Below are positions 23,035 to 32,219 of a stretch of DNA of 38,186 nucleotides, piece by piece. The notes beneath the pieces were generated by a model that saw only the letters and a program-made list of their open reading frames with translations, did no database searches and was not told the DNA's origin. Positions within the stretch are counted from its first letter, which is position 1, and each line of letters starts with the position of its first letter. Made by a program: the position numbers and the translations under genes. The stretch is from Planctomycetota bacterium (GTDB taxonomy: Bacteria; Planctomycetota; PUPC01; DSUN01). The stretch lies in NCBI GenBank assembly GCA_035384565.1, contig DAOOIT010000057.1:1-38186 (forward strand), read 5' to 3'.

Positions 23035-24435
23035 ATGAGCGGACTCTTCGGCGTGGTGGCGAAGGAGGACTGCTGGGACTACCTGTTCTACGGCACCGAC
23101 TACCAGTCGCACCTGGGCACCGAGTTCGGCGGCCTGGCCGTGGCGAACGGCGCCAGCATCACGCGGCGAATCCACACGATCAGCCAGGCGCAGTTCAAGA
23201 GCCGCTTCTACGACGAACGCCAGAGCCTGCCCGGGCGCCTCGGCATCGGCGTCATCAGCGCCAACGACCCGCAGCCGATGATGCTCCTCTCGCGCTTCGG
23301 CGAGTTCGCGGTGTGCATAGATGGGAACATCGTGAACCGCGACGCCCTGGTGAAGGAACTCCACGCGATCGGCGTGTCGTTCGGCGACCCTGTCCGCGGC
23401 AAGGTGAACTCCGCCGAACTGGTCGCCCGCCTCATCAGCCTGGGCGACGACATCGTGGACGGCATCCAGAAGATGTACGCGAGGATCGAGGGCGCCGTCT
23501 CGGTGCTGGTCCTGACCCCCGATGGCGTGTACGCGGCGCGCGACAAGCTGGGCCACAGCCCCCTCGTGGTCGGCTCCGACGGCAATGCGTGGGCCGTCGC
23601 CACCGAGTCCACCGCCTTCCCCAACCTGGGCCTCGAGGTGAAGAAGTTCCTGCTGCCCGGCGAGATCGTGCGCATCACCGCCGACGGCATGGAGCAGCGC
23701 GAGCAGGGGTGCGAGAGCGACCAGATCTGCTCGTTCCTGTGGATCTACACGGGCTTCCCGGCCTCGCACTACGAGGGGATCAGTGTCGAGCGCGTGCGCG
23801 AGAACAGCGGCATGTCGCTGGCCAGAGGCGACGACGTGGAGGCCGACTTCGTGTCGGGCGTGCCCGATTCGGGCATCGCGCACGCCATCGGCTATGCGAT
23901 GGGCAGGAACATCCCCTATCGCCGCCCGCTCGTGAAGTACACGCCCGGCTACGGCCGCAGCTACACGCCCCCCTCCCAGGAGATCCGCGACCTGGTGGCC
24001 AAGATGAAGCTCGTGCCGATCGCCGACGTCATCCGCGGCCACCGCATCGTGATCTGCGACGACTCGATCGTCCGCGGCACGCAGTTCAAGAACTTCACCG
24101 TCAAGAAGCTCTGGGAGAGCGGGGCGCGAGCGGTCCACGTCCGCATCGCCTGTCCGCCGCTCATGTTCCCCTGCCGCTACAACATCTCCACGCGCAGCAT
24201 AGACGAGTTGGCCGCCCGCAAGGCCATCCACGCCATCGAAGGCCGGGCCATCGAGGACGTGTCCGAATACCTCGACCCCGCCTCCGACAAGCATCGCCAG
24301 ATGGTGGACTGGATTGCGAAGGACCTCACCGTCACGTCGCTCAAGTACCAGACGCTCGACGACATGGTGGCCTGCATCGGCCTGCCGAAGGAGAAGCTCT
24401 GCACCTATTGCTGGAACGGCTGCGGCAAGGGCTGA
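23035..24435 (+). CDS. purF-like: PurF-like amidophosphoribosyltransferase lacking the glutaminase active site
   Basis: 466 residues from ATG 23035 with GGAG 9 bases upstream. PurF makes 5-phosphoribosylamine from PRPP and glutamine. The phosphoribosyltransferase half is intact: HRIVICDDSIVRGTQ (336-350) is the PRPP loop, and GVPDSGIAHAIGYA is the family motif before it. The N-terminal Ntn domain is present but changed. The nucleophile Cys after Met is Ser (MSGLFGV), the G-H-x-R-Y-x-T segment is IGVISAND, and the glutamine-site NG-N is DGN. Glutamine hydrolysis is therefore unlikely unless Ser acts as nucleophile. The C-terminal LCTYCWNGCG and ICSFLWIY keep cysteines where some PurF enzymes bind an Fe-S cluster. 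It may use ammonia or another amidase, or have a different substrate. Confidence 0.85.
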   Translation: MSGLFGVVAKEDCWDYLFYGTDYQSHLGTEFGGLAVANGASITRRIHTISQAQFKSRFYDERQSLPGRLGIGVISANDPQPMMLLSRFGEFAVCIDGNIVNRDALVKELHAIGVSFGDPVRGKVNSAELVARLISLGDDIVDGIQKMYARIEGAVSVLVLTPDGVYAARDKLGHSPLVVGSDGNAWAVATESTAFPNLGLEVKKFLLPGEIVRITADGMEQREQGCESDQICSFLWIYTGFPASHYEGISVERVRENSGMSLARGDDVEADFVSGVPDSGIAHAIGYAMGRNIPYRRPLVKYTPGYGRSYTPPSQEIRDLVAKMKLVPIADVIRGHRIVICDDSIVRGTQFKNFTVKKLWESGARAVHVRIACPPLMFPCRYNISTRSIDELAARKAIHAIEGRAIEDVSEYLDPASDKHRQMVDWIAKDLTVTSLKYQTLDDMVACIGLPKEKLCTYCWNGCGKG

Positions 24436-24447
24436 GCGGGCCGCCGC

Positions 24448-24720
24448 TCACTTCACACGCCGCTGGGTTTGGCGGGCCTCGCGGGCAGCCAGACGCTTCG
24501 CGCGCCGCTCGGCCAGCTTGGCGCGCTCGAGGCGCACGCGCTCGCCGGCCCACTGGCGCAGGCGCGCGGCGGCGGGGATGTCGTGGCTCAACACCCACAG
24601 ACCCAGCGCGATGAGCAACAACCCCTGGATGATGGGCAGGAAGCACCCGATGATGCCCAGCAGGACCAGCAGCACGCCCCCCGCGATCCTCAGCGCCCGG
24701 CACGCCAGCTTCTTCACCAT
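24448..24720 (-). CDS. Small two-helix membrane protein (PGPGW/DUF454-like)
   Basis: 90 residues. Two close hydrophobic helices, GGVLLVLLGIIGCFLPIIQGLLLIALGLWVL (about 14-44), form the G-x-x-x-x-x-P hairpin seen in PGPGW and YbaN-like families. A highly basic, Ala/Arg/Lys-rich cytoplasmic tail follows. ATG 24720 has GAGG about 9 bases upstream. It converges with the PurF-like gene, 12 bases apart. Role unknown. Confidence 0.65.
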   Translation of the reverse strand: MVKKLACRALRIAGGVLLVLLGIIGCFLPIIQGLLLIALGLWVLSHDIPAAARLRQWAGERVRLERAKLAERRAKRLAAREARQTQRRVK

Positions 24721-24852
24721 GGTAGCCGCCTCAACGGCGTCAAGCCAGTCCCCACCCTCATCCTACCATAGCGACGGGCGCGGCGACAAGAAGGGCGCCG
24801 CCGTGCCCCCCCTCGATGGCGGGGCATCGGGGGTGTTCCGGCGTGCGCGACC

Positions 24853-25122
24853 CGCGCCACTTGGGTGTGGGCCGGAATTGTAGGCAGGCTGGTTTTCTCT
24901 GGAGCCTGAAGGGCTCGCATGGGATAGCCCAGGGCAACGCCCTGGGTTCAGTGGGATTCACGGGTCCAGCCCTGAAGGGGCGAGATAGAAGCTCTCTATT
25001 CCGCCCTTTCAGGGCTGCCACGGGGCGGTCTTGTTCCCAGGGCGTTGCCCTGGGCTATCCCATTTCGCTCCTTCGGAGCTCCCGCAGCCACCTACAACTC
25101 CGGCCCACACCCGCGCCACTTG
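24853..25122. mobile_element. MITE, 248 bp, with 11-bp target-site duplication
   Basis: The direct repeat CGCGCCACTTG lies at 24853-24863 and 25112-25122. Between them, 24864-25111 begins GGTGTGGGCCGGAATTGTAGG and ends with its reverse complement (one mismatch). The interior is a long imperfect palindrome: GGGATAGCCCAGGGCAACG occurs in both orientations, as does CCAGCCCTGAA, around a centre at about 24990. No transposase is encoded. A duplication of 10-13 bp is typical of IS4-type elements; that link is inference. Confidence 0.8.
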
Positions 25123-25148
25123 ACGCGGGCCGGGCGGCGGACTAGACT
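25120..25148 (+). promoter_or_regulatory. Promoter of the spermidine-synthase-like gene, abutting the MITE
   Basis: TTGACG (25120-25125), 17 bp, TAGACT (25143-25148). The -35 box begins within the right-hand target duplication of the MITE, so the element landed just upstream of, and did not destroy, this promoter. Confidence 0.45.
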
Positions 25149-25187
25149 CTTACGCCATTCCGATCCGCCCTTCCCAGGAGTTTCTCC

Positions 25188-27734
25188 GTGCTGCGGTATG
25201 CCCTGACGATCTTCCTCAGCGCGTTCCTGCTCTTCCAGGTGCAGCCCCTCATCAGCAAAGTGATCCTGCCGTGGTTCGGCGGAACGCCCGCCGTGTGGAC
25301 CACGGCGATGCTGTTCTTCCAGGTGCTGCTGCTGGGCGGCTACGCGTACGCACACATCGTGGCGACGAAGGTCCCCATCCGACGCCAGGTAACCGTGCAC
25401 CTGGTCGTGCTGGCCATCGCCGCCCTGCTGCTGCCAATCCTGCCGGGCGAGCGCTGGAAGCCGACGAACGACGGGGCGCCCACCTGGCAGATCCTGCTGC
25501 TGCTGAGCGCCTGCGTGGGCATGCCCTACTTCGTCCTGGCCTCGACCAGCCCGCTGATGCAGGCCTGGTTCAGCCGCACGCACCCGGGGCGCTCGCCGTA
25601 CCGCCTCTACGCCCTCTCAAACGTGGGCTCGCTGCTGGCGCTCCTGACGTTCCCCTTCGTCTTCGAGCCGCGGTTCACGCTCCACAGCATGGGGATGGCC
25701 TGGTCGGTGGCCTTTGGCGTCGCGGCGCTGCTGGCCGCCTATTGCGCGATGCAGATGCGCCGCGTGGAGCCCGCGGCCGACGAGGCCCGCCCCGCGTCCG
25801 ATGCGGCAGACGACGACAGGCCGACCCTCCTCCGCCGCCTGCTGTGGCTCGTCCTGCCCGCCTGCGGCTCAACCATGTTCCTGGCCGTGACCAATCAGAT
25901 GTGCCTCGACGTGGCTGTGGTGCCCTTCTTCTGGGTGCTGCCGCTGAGCCTCTACCTGCTCACCTTCGTCATCTGCTTCGACAACGAGCGATGGTACTTC
26001 CGCCCCGTCTTCTGGGTCCTGATGGCCGGCGGCGTGTGGACGATCCTGTGGCTGATGCACAAGGGCGTGGACGCCGACATGACGATCCGCCAGATGCTGG
26101 CCTTCGTGGGGCTGGGCGCCTGGGCCGAGGGCCTCGGCGACCCGGCCGTGGTGTGGACCCAGATCCTCGGCTACTCGATGGGCCTTTTCGCCTGTTGCAT
26201 GGTGTGCCACGGCGAACTGGTGCGGCTGAAGCCCAGCCCGCGGCACCTGACGGGCTTCTACCTCCTCGTGTCGGCGGGCGGGGCGCTGGGCGGCGTCTTC
26301 GTGTCGCTGCTCGCGCCCAGGGTGTTCGACACGTACCTCGAGCTCCACATTGGCCTATGGGCCACGTGCGCGCTGGCGATGGCCGCCTTCTGGATGGACA
26401 AGAAGCCGCATCGCCGCTGGCCGGTGCCGTGGGCCGCCGCGCTGGGGGTGGCGGTCTACTTCCTCCTCGCCGCCGCCGTGCTGGTCTTCGCCCCCTTCGA
26501 GTGGCTCACGCTCGGCGGCAACAAGCCGCTGGCCGCGCCCGAGCTTCTCAGCCTCTGGGCGCTCGCGGGCACGCTCCTCACGGGAGCCTGCGTGTTCGTG
26601 GGGCGAGGCGGTCCCGCGCGCTGGGGGTGGCTGGGAGCGGCCGCATGGTTCCTCGTTCTGGCGGCCGCGCTGCATCTCGCACCCATCAGCAGCTCGCCAG
26701 CGCGCCCCGAGAGCCAGGGGGCCTGGCTGCGCGCGCCGCATGTCCTGGGCCTCTGGCTCGTGGGCGGCGCCCTTGTGCTGGCCGTCTGGCAACGGGCGTG
26801 GCTATGGACCCTGTGCCTGCCGGCTTTCGTGGCAGCGCTGGCCGTTCTGGGTCTCGACCTGGGGGGACTGGCTTCCGATGCGATGGGCAGCGCCATCTCG
26901 ATGTCGCGTAACTTCTACGGCGTCCTCAAAGTGGGCAAGTACCACGAGGGCGACCCCAATCGTGAGCAGCTCATCCTGAGCCACGGGCGCATCAACCACG
27001 GCGCGCAGCTCACCTCGGAGGAGGGCCGCCGCCGGCCCATCACCTACTTCGGCGAGAACAGCGGCATCGGCCTCGCTCTCCTCCACGGCGCCTGCGACCC
27101 CGAGAAGGGCATGCGCGTGGGAGTGCTCGGTCTCGGCACCGGCACCATCGCCGCCTATGGCAGGAAGGGCGACTTCTATCGCTTCTACGAGATCAACCCG
27201 CGCGTCATCGAGCTCTCGGGCCGTAAGGGCGTGGACTGCGCGGACCCGACCTTCACCTACCTCACCGACAGCGAGGCCGATTGCGCGTGCGTGCTGGGCG
27301 ACGGCCGCCTCTCGCTCGAACGCCAGCCCAGCCAGCAGTTCGACCTCCTGGCGATGGACGCCTTCTCGAGCGACGCCGTGCCCGTGCACCTGCTCACCCG
27401 CGAGGCGTTCGACATCTACCGCCGCCACATCAAGAAGGACGGCATCATCGCCGTGAACGTCACCAACCGCTTCGTGGACCTCGAGCCGGTGGTGCGGGCG
27501 CAGGCCGAACGGCTGGGGATGCCGTGCGTGCTCATCCGAGGCTCGAGCGACTATTACCGCGACATCTATTACTGCACCTGGATGCTCGTGACCTCGAACA
27601 GGAGCTTCCTGCTTCATCCCGACGTGCTGGAGCACACCACTCGGGACGACGCGGCCAACGGCGAAGGCGCCGAGAAGCGCCCGGCCATTCTGTGGACCGA
27701 CGACTACAGCAACCTCTTCCGCATCCTGAAGTAG
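25188..27734 (+). CDS. Membrane-fused spermidine synthase-like protein
   Basis: 848 residues from GTG 25188 with AGGAG 7 bases upstream. The first ~580 residues form a dozen or more membrane helices. The last ~210 form a spermidine-synthase/methyltransferase fold with the SAM-binding VGVLGLGTGTIAAYG (about 643-657), the acidic EINP at the end of the next strand, GDGRLSLE, and DAFSSDAVPVHLLTREAF. Such fusions are widespread and their real substrate is not established. The sequence after DAF lacks features that would prove polyamine synthesis. The gene stands alone and ends in a perfect hairpin at 27759. Confidence 0.85.
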   Translation: MLRYALTIFLSAFLLFQVQPLISKVILPWFGGTPAVWTTAMLFFQVLLLGGYAYAHIVATKVPIRRQVTVHLVVLAIAALLLPILPGERWKPTNDGAPTWQILLLLSACVGMPYFVLASTSPLMQAWFSRTHPGRSPYRLYALSNVGSLLALLTFPFVFEPRFTLHSMGMAWSVAFGVAALLAAYCAMQMRRVEPAADEARPASDAADDDRPTLLRRLLWLVLPACGSTMFLAVTNQMCLDVAVVPFFWVLPLSLYLLTFVICFDNERWYFRPVFWVLMAGGVWTILWLMHKGVDADMTIRQMLAFVGLGAWAEGLGDPAVVWTQILGYSMGLFACCMVCHGELVRLKPSPRHLTGFYLLVSAGGALGGVFVSLLAPRVFDTYLELHIGLWATCALAMAAFWMDKKPHRRWPVPWAAALGVAVYFLLAAAVLVFAPFEWLTLGGNKPLAAPELLSLWALAGTLLTGACVFVGRGGPARWGWLGAAAWFLVLAAALHLAPISSSPARPESQGAWLRAPHVLGLWLVGGALVLAVWQRAWLWTLCLPAFVAALAVLGLDLGGLASDAMGSAISMSRNFYGVLKVGKYHEGDPNREQLILSHGRINHGAQLTSEEGRRRPITYFGENSGIGLALLHGACDPEKGMRVGVLGLGTGTIAAYGRKGDFYRFYEINPRVIELSGRKGVDCADPTFTYLTDSEADCACVLGDGRLSLERQPSQQFDLLAMDAFSSDAVPVHLLTREAFDIYRRHIKKDGIIAVNVTNRFVDLEPVVRAQAERLGMPCVLIRGSSDYYRDIYYCTWMLVTSNRSFLLHPDVLEHTTRDDAANGEGAEKRPAILWTDDYSNLFRILK

Positions 27735-27758
27735 GCGGGCGGGCCACAGGGACTCACC

Positions 27759-27830
27759 CGGACAGACACGGACGGCCCGGGGCAAGGGCGCTGCCCGTCC
27801 GAATGGTCCGTGTCCGTCCGTGTCTGTCCG
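27759..27830. terminator. Convergent terminator hairpin, 17-bp perfect arms
   Basis: CGGACAGACACGGACGG (27759-27775) pairs with its exact reverse complement at 27814-27830, between two convergent genes. It can serve both strands. The inner loop holds another short stem. Confidence 0.6.
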
Positions 27831-27866
27831 TGTGATCGTGGGGCCGAGCTGTCCCGCCTCCGAGGC

Positions 27867-28715
27867 TCACGCCTTGCCCGCGGCGCCGGTGAGGGAGATC
27901 CACTTCTCCACAATGGCGGCGAAGGCGGCCATGCCCTCGACGAGGGCCGAGGGCACCCAGAGCCGCTCGCCGGCGTTCCAGCGCCGGTGCATCGTCTCGC
28001 GCAGGGCGCGGTTCAGTTCGCTGGCCACATTGACCTTGGCCACGCCGAGCGCGATGGCGCGCGCCAGTTGGTCGGGCGGGGTGCCGCTGCCGCCGTGGAG
28101 CACGAGCGGCACGCCCGCCGCGTCGCGCAGCTTCGCCAGCCGCTCGAAGTCGAACTTCGGCGGCCGCGTGTAGTTGCCATGCAGGTTGCCGAACGACACG
28201 GCCAGGCAATCCACCCCCGTCGCCTCGACGTAGGCCTTCGCCTCGGCCGGGTCCGTGAGGGCCGTGTGGCCTGTGCCTTCGCCCGTCACCTCGTCCACAC
28301 GCCCCACGGCGCCGATCTCGCCCTCGACGGTGACGCCGCGCGGCCGCGCCAGCTCGACGACGCGGCGGAGGGCCGCCGCATTCTCGTCGAAGGGCCTGGT
28401 CGAGTAGTCGAGCATCACCGAGGTGAAGCCGGCCGCGAGGCAACCCTCGACGGCCTCCATCGAGTTGCCGTGGTCAAGGTGCAGGGCGGCGGGCACGTCG
28501 AAGCGGGCGGCCAGAGCGCGAGCCGTGTCGGCCAGCGCGGCGTACGATAGCAGCCCCTCGCCCGGCCCGGTCATCAGGATCACCGGCGCACGGCACTGCT
28601 CGGCCGCACGCAGCACGGCGCTCGCGGTCTCGGCATTCCACACGCAGAACGAGGGCACAGCGTAGCCGCGCGCCCGCGCGTCCGACAGCAGATCGGCCAT
28701 TGGCACGAACTTCAC
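27867..28715 (-). CDS. Class II fructose-bisphosphate/tagatose-bisphosphate aldolase family
   Basis: 282 residues, the family's usual length. The enzyme cleaves a ketose bisphosphate with a zinc ion. HLDHG (79-83) gives the catalytic Asp and a zinc His. VEGEIGAVG (130-138), GNLHG (176-180) and LHGGSG (207-212) carry the other metal and phosphate-loop residues. VAKVNVASELN closes the phosphate site. The start is GTG 28715 with AAAGGA upstream. It follows the Gfo/Idh/MocA gene by 28 bases, so they form one operon and may act on the same sugar derivative. Fructose versus tagatose or another ketose cannot be told. Confidence 0.9.
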   Translation of the reverse strand: MKFVPMADLLSDARARGYAVPSFCVWNAETASAVLRAAEQCRAPVILMTGPGEGLLSYAALADTARALAARFDVPAALHLDHGNSMEAVEGCLAAGFTSVMLDYSTRPFDENAAALRRVVELARPRGVTVEGEIGAVGRVDEVTGEGTGHTALTDPAEAKAYVEATGVDCLAVSFGNLHGNYTRPPKFDFERLAKLRDAAGVPLVLHGGSGTPPDQLARAIALGVAKVNVASELNRALRETMHRRWNAGERLWVPSALVEGMAAFAAIVEKWISLTGAAGKA

Positions 28716-28743
28716 GGGTGTCCTTTCGGGGTGGTTCCGTTAC

Positions 28744-29892
28744 TCACGGGGCTTCGCCCCAGTCGGGGATATCGAGCAATTCGCCGTCGCGGAGTGCCGA
28801 CTTGTGCGCCAGAATGCCCGGGGCGAAGTAACGCACCGCCTCCCAGGCGTGGATCGCGGGCCGGCGGCCGTGGGCGATGGCGTCCACGAACTCGTGGACG
28901 AGATAGGCGTGGGAGCCGCGATGGCCGCCATAGACCGCCGCATCGGAATCCACGCCGCGTCGCCAGGCGGCGAAGACGTCGGGCGGCAGCGGGTCGCGCA
29001 TCTGCTCGACGGAGAGCGGCGTGGCGCCCTGCTTCGTCATCCAGTGGCCGCCGCCCACGTGGCCCTCGACGAAGCACCCGTCGGTGCCCCAGAGCTGGAA
29101 GCCCTCGCGGCCCGGATGGCCGATGCGGCGGTGCTCGCAGATGCGCACGGCAGCGCCGTTGGCGCACTGGAACAGGGCCATCTCGTTGCTGATCACGTTG
29201 CCGCCCTCGGTGTCGGGGCGGAACCAGTCGTCGTTGGGGTGCACGTAGCCGAAGGCGGCCACCTTGGTCATGCGCGTGCGCATCACCGAGAGCGGCCCGC
29301 CGATCGAGTGGCTGGGATAGTGCATGGGCACCCCGCCGCTCTTGCACATGTCCCAGTCCTTGCCCCAACGGTTGCGCGCCACCTCGCGCAGGCTGCACCC
29401 GGGCGAGTCAATGTCGTGCAGGTACTCGCCCTCGCCATAGACGAAGCGGCCGAAGGCCCCCTCGGCGGCGCGGCGGCGGCAGTACATCGCTTCGGGATGA
29501 TAGTAGGATGTCTCGCCGAGCATGTAGTGCAGCCCCGTGCGGCGCGCGGCGGCGACCAGCCGGTCGCACCAGTCCAGCATGGCGTCGCCGTCTTCGAGCG
29601 AGATGACGGGCACGGCCGAGTAGACGTGCTTGCCCGCCTCGAGGGCCTGGATGGCCTGGGGGGCGTGGAGCCAGTGCTGGGTGAAGAGGGCGATGGCCTG
29701 GAGGTCGCTGTGCAGGATGGCGTCGAGGCTGCGATAGGTTTCGGCCACCTGGTGGCGTTCGGCCGCGGCGCGCAGCCGCTCGGGGTTCACGTCGCACAGG
29801 GCGAAGCGCTCGACGAGCGGGTGGTTGCGGAACAGCCGCACGAAGCCCGAACCGAACGAGCCGACGCCCACGAGACCAATGCTGATGCCCAT
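28744..29892 (-). CDS. Gfo/Idh/MocA-family oxidoreductase
   Basis: 382 residues from ATG 29892 with GAGGAG 5 bases upstream. It has an N-terminal Rossmann fold (IGLVGVGSFGSGFVRLF) with the expected CDVNPERL, then LEAGKHVYSAVP in place of the usual EKP loop (the Lys is absent). The C-terminal alpha/beta domain carries HYPSHSIGGPLSV near residue 190. These NAD(P)-dependent enzymes act on sugars and inositols. The aldolase downstream supports sugar catabolism. The EKP-to-SAVP change may alter the catalytic lysine. Confidence 0.88.
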   Translation of the reverse strand: MGISIGLVGVGSFGSGFVRLFRNHPLVERFALCDVNPERLRAAAERHQVAETYRSLDAILHSDLQAIALFTQHWLHAPQAIQALEAGKHVYSAVPVISLEDGDAMLDWCDRLVAAARRTGLHYMLGETSYYHPEAMYCRRRAAEGAFGRFVYGEGEYLHDIDSPGCSLREVARNRWGKDWDMCKSGGVPMHYPSHSIGGPLSVMRTRMTKVAAFGYVHPNDDWFRPDTEGGNVISNEMALFQCANGAAVRICEHRRIGHPGREGFQLWGTDGCFVEGHVGGGHWMTKQGATPLSVEQMRDPLPPDVFAAWRRGVDSDAAVYGGHRGSHAYLVHEFVDAIAHGRRPAIHAWEAVRYFAPGILAHKSALRDGELLDIPDWGEAP

Positions 29893-30054
29893 GATTTCTC
29901 CTCAAGGCAGTTCTAAGCCCGACCAAGGGGGATGACTGGATGGGTGGATGAATGCATGGATGGATGCCAGAGGACCATCCAATCATCCATTCCTCCATTC
30001 ATCCCTCCCGCGTTGCTGCGCCGGCTTCGACGCAGCCGCGAGCCACAGTTCTCT
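29893..30054. other. Gap with a GGATG/CATCC hairpin
   Basis: Short GGATGGATG-type repeats (29938-29971) face CATCCATTC-type repeats (29982-30004) and would fold into a long imperfect stem. It probably separates the upstream transglutaminase-like transcript from the Gfo/Idh/MocA operon. There is no gene. Confidence 0.4.
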
Positions 30055-32049
30055 TCACTGGGCAAGTTCGACGATCAGACTCCGCATCGTCGGCTTCGAG
30101 GCGCAGAAGATCGTGTAGGTTTCGGCCGGCTTCTGCGCGACGTGCACGTGGCGCTTCTCGGCAGCGCCCTCTTCCCAGGTGTAAGTGACCTTCACGGGCC
30201 GGAAGCCGCCGTGCGGTTCGCGGTAGTCGGCGTCAATGCGCGTTTGGTAGATCATCGCCACCGTGCGCTGGGTGCCTGTGAACCGGACGAGAGCCGACCT
30301 CGTGCCCGCGGGAACCTTGTCGAGGACGAAGTACTTGCCATGGTTACGGGTCGGCCCCTCGCAATGGCCGATGGGCTGCCACGTCTTGCCGCCATCGAAT
30401 GACGCCGCGATGTCCCAGGCGTCCTTGGGGTCGCGGGCGCGGTAGTAGATGCCCACACGCAGCCGGGTCATCTCGCCTGGGGTCTCGATGGGGAACGTGA
30501 CCTCGCCCGTCGCGGCGGAGAGGACGAGCAGGTCGTCCTTGATGTTCTTGCGCTCGGGATGGAAGTCGGTGTAGAGGACCTGTTTGCCTTTGTTCTTCGG
30601 GTCGGTGGAGCCTTCGACCGTGATGGTGCCTTCGGACGGTTCGGCGGAGAAGGTGATGGTGTTCTCGCCGCGGTCGAGCGCGGGAAGGGGCCGCTGCGAG
30701 TGCTGGATGTCGTGGGTGATCTTCAGGGCGTCGAGCCCTGTGCTCGCGCCCTTCAGGGTGAACTTGAGGCGGTAGTCGTAGCGTCGGTAGACGTGGGGCT
30801 TGAGGTCGAGCTTCTGGTCGCCTGAGGCTGTGAACCTGCCGAGCTCGCGCCAGTCGAGGCCGTTGTTGTCGGAGAAGGCGAGGGCGATCTCGCCGCCCGT
30901 GCCGACGGCGGCCTTGAGCGTCAGTTCGCCGCCGAGGTAGACGTAGGATGATGGCATGCGCAGGACGAGCGTGGCCGGCTGCGCGGCGTCCTTCGCAAAG
31001 AGCGCCGGGCCGTCCTTTCGTTCGCCCCGAAAGTCCAGATTCTCGCACGCGAGGGCGGCGGCGGCGAGCGAGCCGTCGGCCAGGGGCGGCTCGTACTCGA
31101 GCGTGCCGTTGCCCACGCGGCCGTTGGCCAGGTCGCCGTAGCGCGGGGTGTAGATCATGAACCGCTCGCCCGGCTTCATCGTCAGGCAGCCGGGGGCGCC
31201 GCCCGCGCCGTCCATGTTGATGTGGAGGCCTTTGTGGCCCCAGTTGCGCGTGAGGCGCTCGCCGGGGCGAAGCTGCACGTTCACCTGGTAGCCCACCGAA
31301 TAGCCGTTCTCGTAGGCGAAGAGGGTCGAACCGTCGTACTCCTGCATCGTGGCGTACCAGCCGTGGGTGCGCGCGGGAAGCCAGCCGTCGGCGGTGTAGA
31401 AGGGACAGGCGGCCAGGAGCGCAGGGCCGCGCTTCCAGCCGGTCCAGCCGTTTTCGGCGTGGAACTGGCGCAGCTTCGCGTCGTTGCCCTTGAAGCCGGG
31501 GTTCTTGTCGTACCATTCCTTGATGGCGGCGGCGATTTCTTCAACGCTCGCCAGGTCGCCGTCGGGCTTGGGGAAGTAGTTGATGAGCGAGGCATCGAGC
31601 AGGTGCCACTTGCCGTCCCACAGGACCTCGGGCACGACGTGGCCCTGGATCGTCCAGCCTCGAGCCTCGAGGCCCGCCGCGCGGGCGAGCGATTGCACGT
31701 GCGACGCCGCGTTGCCGCACATCGAGTAGCCGTAGACGTTGAACATCTTGATCGCGTCCAGCACCATGTCCTCCATCTGGAGGTACTCGACGGGCGGCGC
31801 GTCCTGGTGCTGGAAGCGCACGACCGATTCCCAGGCGGCCAGGGCCTTGTCGCGGTCGCTCAGAGTGTCGCGTAGGAACGACTTCCTCCAGGCGTCGAGG
31901 CTCGAGACGTCCTCCACTTTGTCCGAGAGCACCTTCACGTGGCTCACGATGCCGACGGCCTTCGGCGCGTCGCCGGCCGCCGCGGCCGCGCACGCCGCCG
32001 CGAACGAGTTCAGGGCCAGCATCCATACGAAGCGCCTGCGCAGCAACAT
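30055..32049 (-). CDS. Secreted transglutaminase-like protein
   Basis: 664 residues from ATG 32049 with AAGGAG upstream. A signal peptide (1 to about 26) precedes a transglutaminase-core domain with the Cys-His-Asp triad: Cys111 in SMCGNAA, His137 in IQGHVVPEV, Asp152 in WHLLDAS. The C-terminal ~400 residues are beta-sandwich-like regions including a BNR-type turn SDNNGLDWRELG and SFDGGKTW. Bacterial proteins of this fold are usually peptidases or amidases. It is divergent from the DUF2961 gene. Natural substrate unknown. Confidence 0.82.
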   Translation of the reverse strand: MLLRRRFVWMLALNSFAAACAAAAAGDAPKAVGIVSHVKVLSDKVEDVSSLDAWRKSFLRDTLSDRDKALAAWESVVRFQHQDAPPVEYLQMEDMVLDAIKMFNVYGYSMCGNAASHVQSLARAAGLEARGWTIQGHVVPEVLWDGKWHLLDASLINYFPKPDGDLASVEEIAAAIKEWYDKNPGFKGNDAKLRQFHAENGWTGWKRGPALLAACPFYTADGWLPARTHGWYATMQEYDGSTLFAYENGYSVGYQVNVQLRPGERLTRNWGHKGLHINMDGAGGAPGCLTMKPGERFMIYTPRYGDLANGRVGNGTLEYEPPLADGSLAAAALACENLDFRGERKDGPALFAKDAAQPATLVLRMPSSYVYLGGELTLKAAVGTGGEIALAFSDNNGLDWRELGRFTASGDQKLDLKPHVYRRYDYRLKFTLKGASTGLDALKITHDIQHSQRPLPALDRGENTITFSAEPSEGTITVEGSTDPKNKGKQVLYTDFHPERKNIKDDLLVLSAATGEVTFPIETPGEMTRLRVGIYYRARDPKDAWDIAASFDGGKTWQPIGHCEGPTRNHGKYFVLDKVPAGTRSALVRFTGTQRTVAMIYQTRIDADYREPHGGFRPVKVTYTWEEGAAEKRHVHVAQKPAETYTIFCASKPTMRSLIVELAQ

Positions 32050-32084
32050 GGTCTGCTCCTTTGTTCCGGGCCAATCGAGCGCAC

Positions 32085-32114
32085 ATTATAGAGCGTCCCG
32101 CGGCGGCTTTCCAA
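32085..32114 (-). promoter_or_regulatory. Promoter of the transglutaminase-like gene
   Basis: On the minus strand TTGGAA (32114-32109), 18 bp, perfect TATAAT (32090-32085), about 35 bases before ATG 32049. Confidence 0.5.
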
Positions 32115-32219
32115 TGGCGCCGTTCGGTCGGATGTGGTGGCCCGGCTTGCAGACGCCGCAGTGGCGGGCTATCATGCGAGGCGTTGTCGCACGCACCGGG
32201 ATACCCTGGAGCCCTCCGC

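Noticed and set aside
21957..24614. Very long open frames on both strands across the HzsA-like and PurF-like genes
   Set aside because: High GC leaves few stops; these frames cross two real genes and their translations are Arg/Pro/Gly-rich noise.
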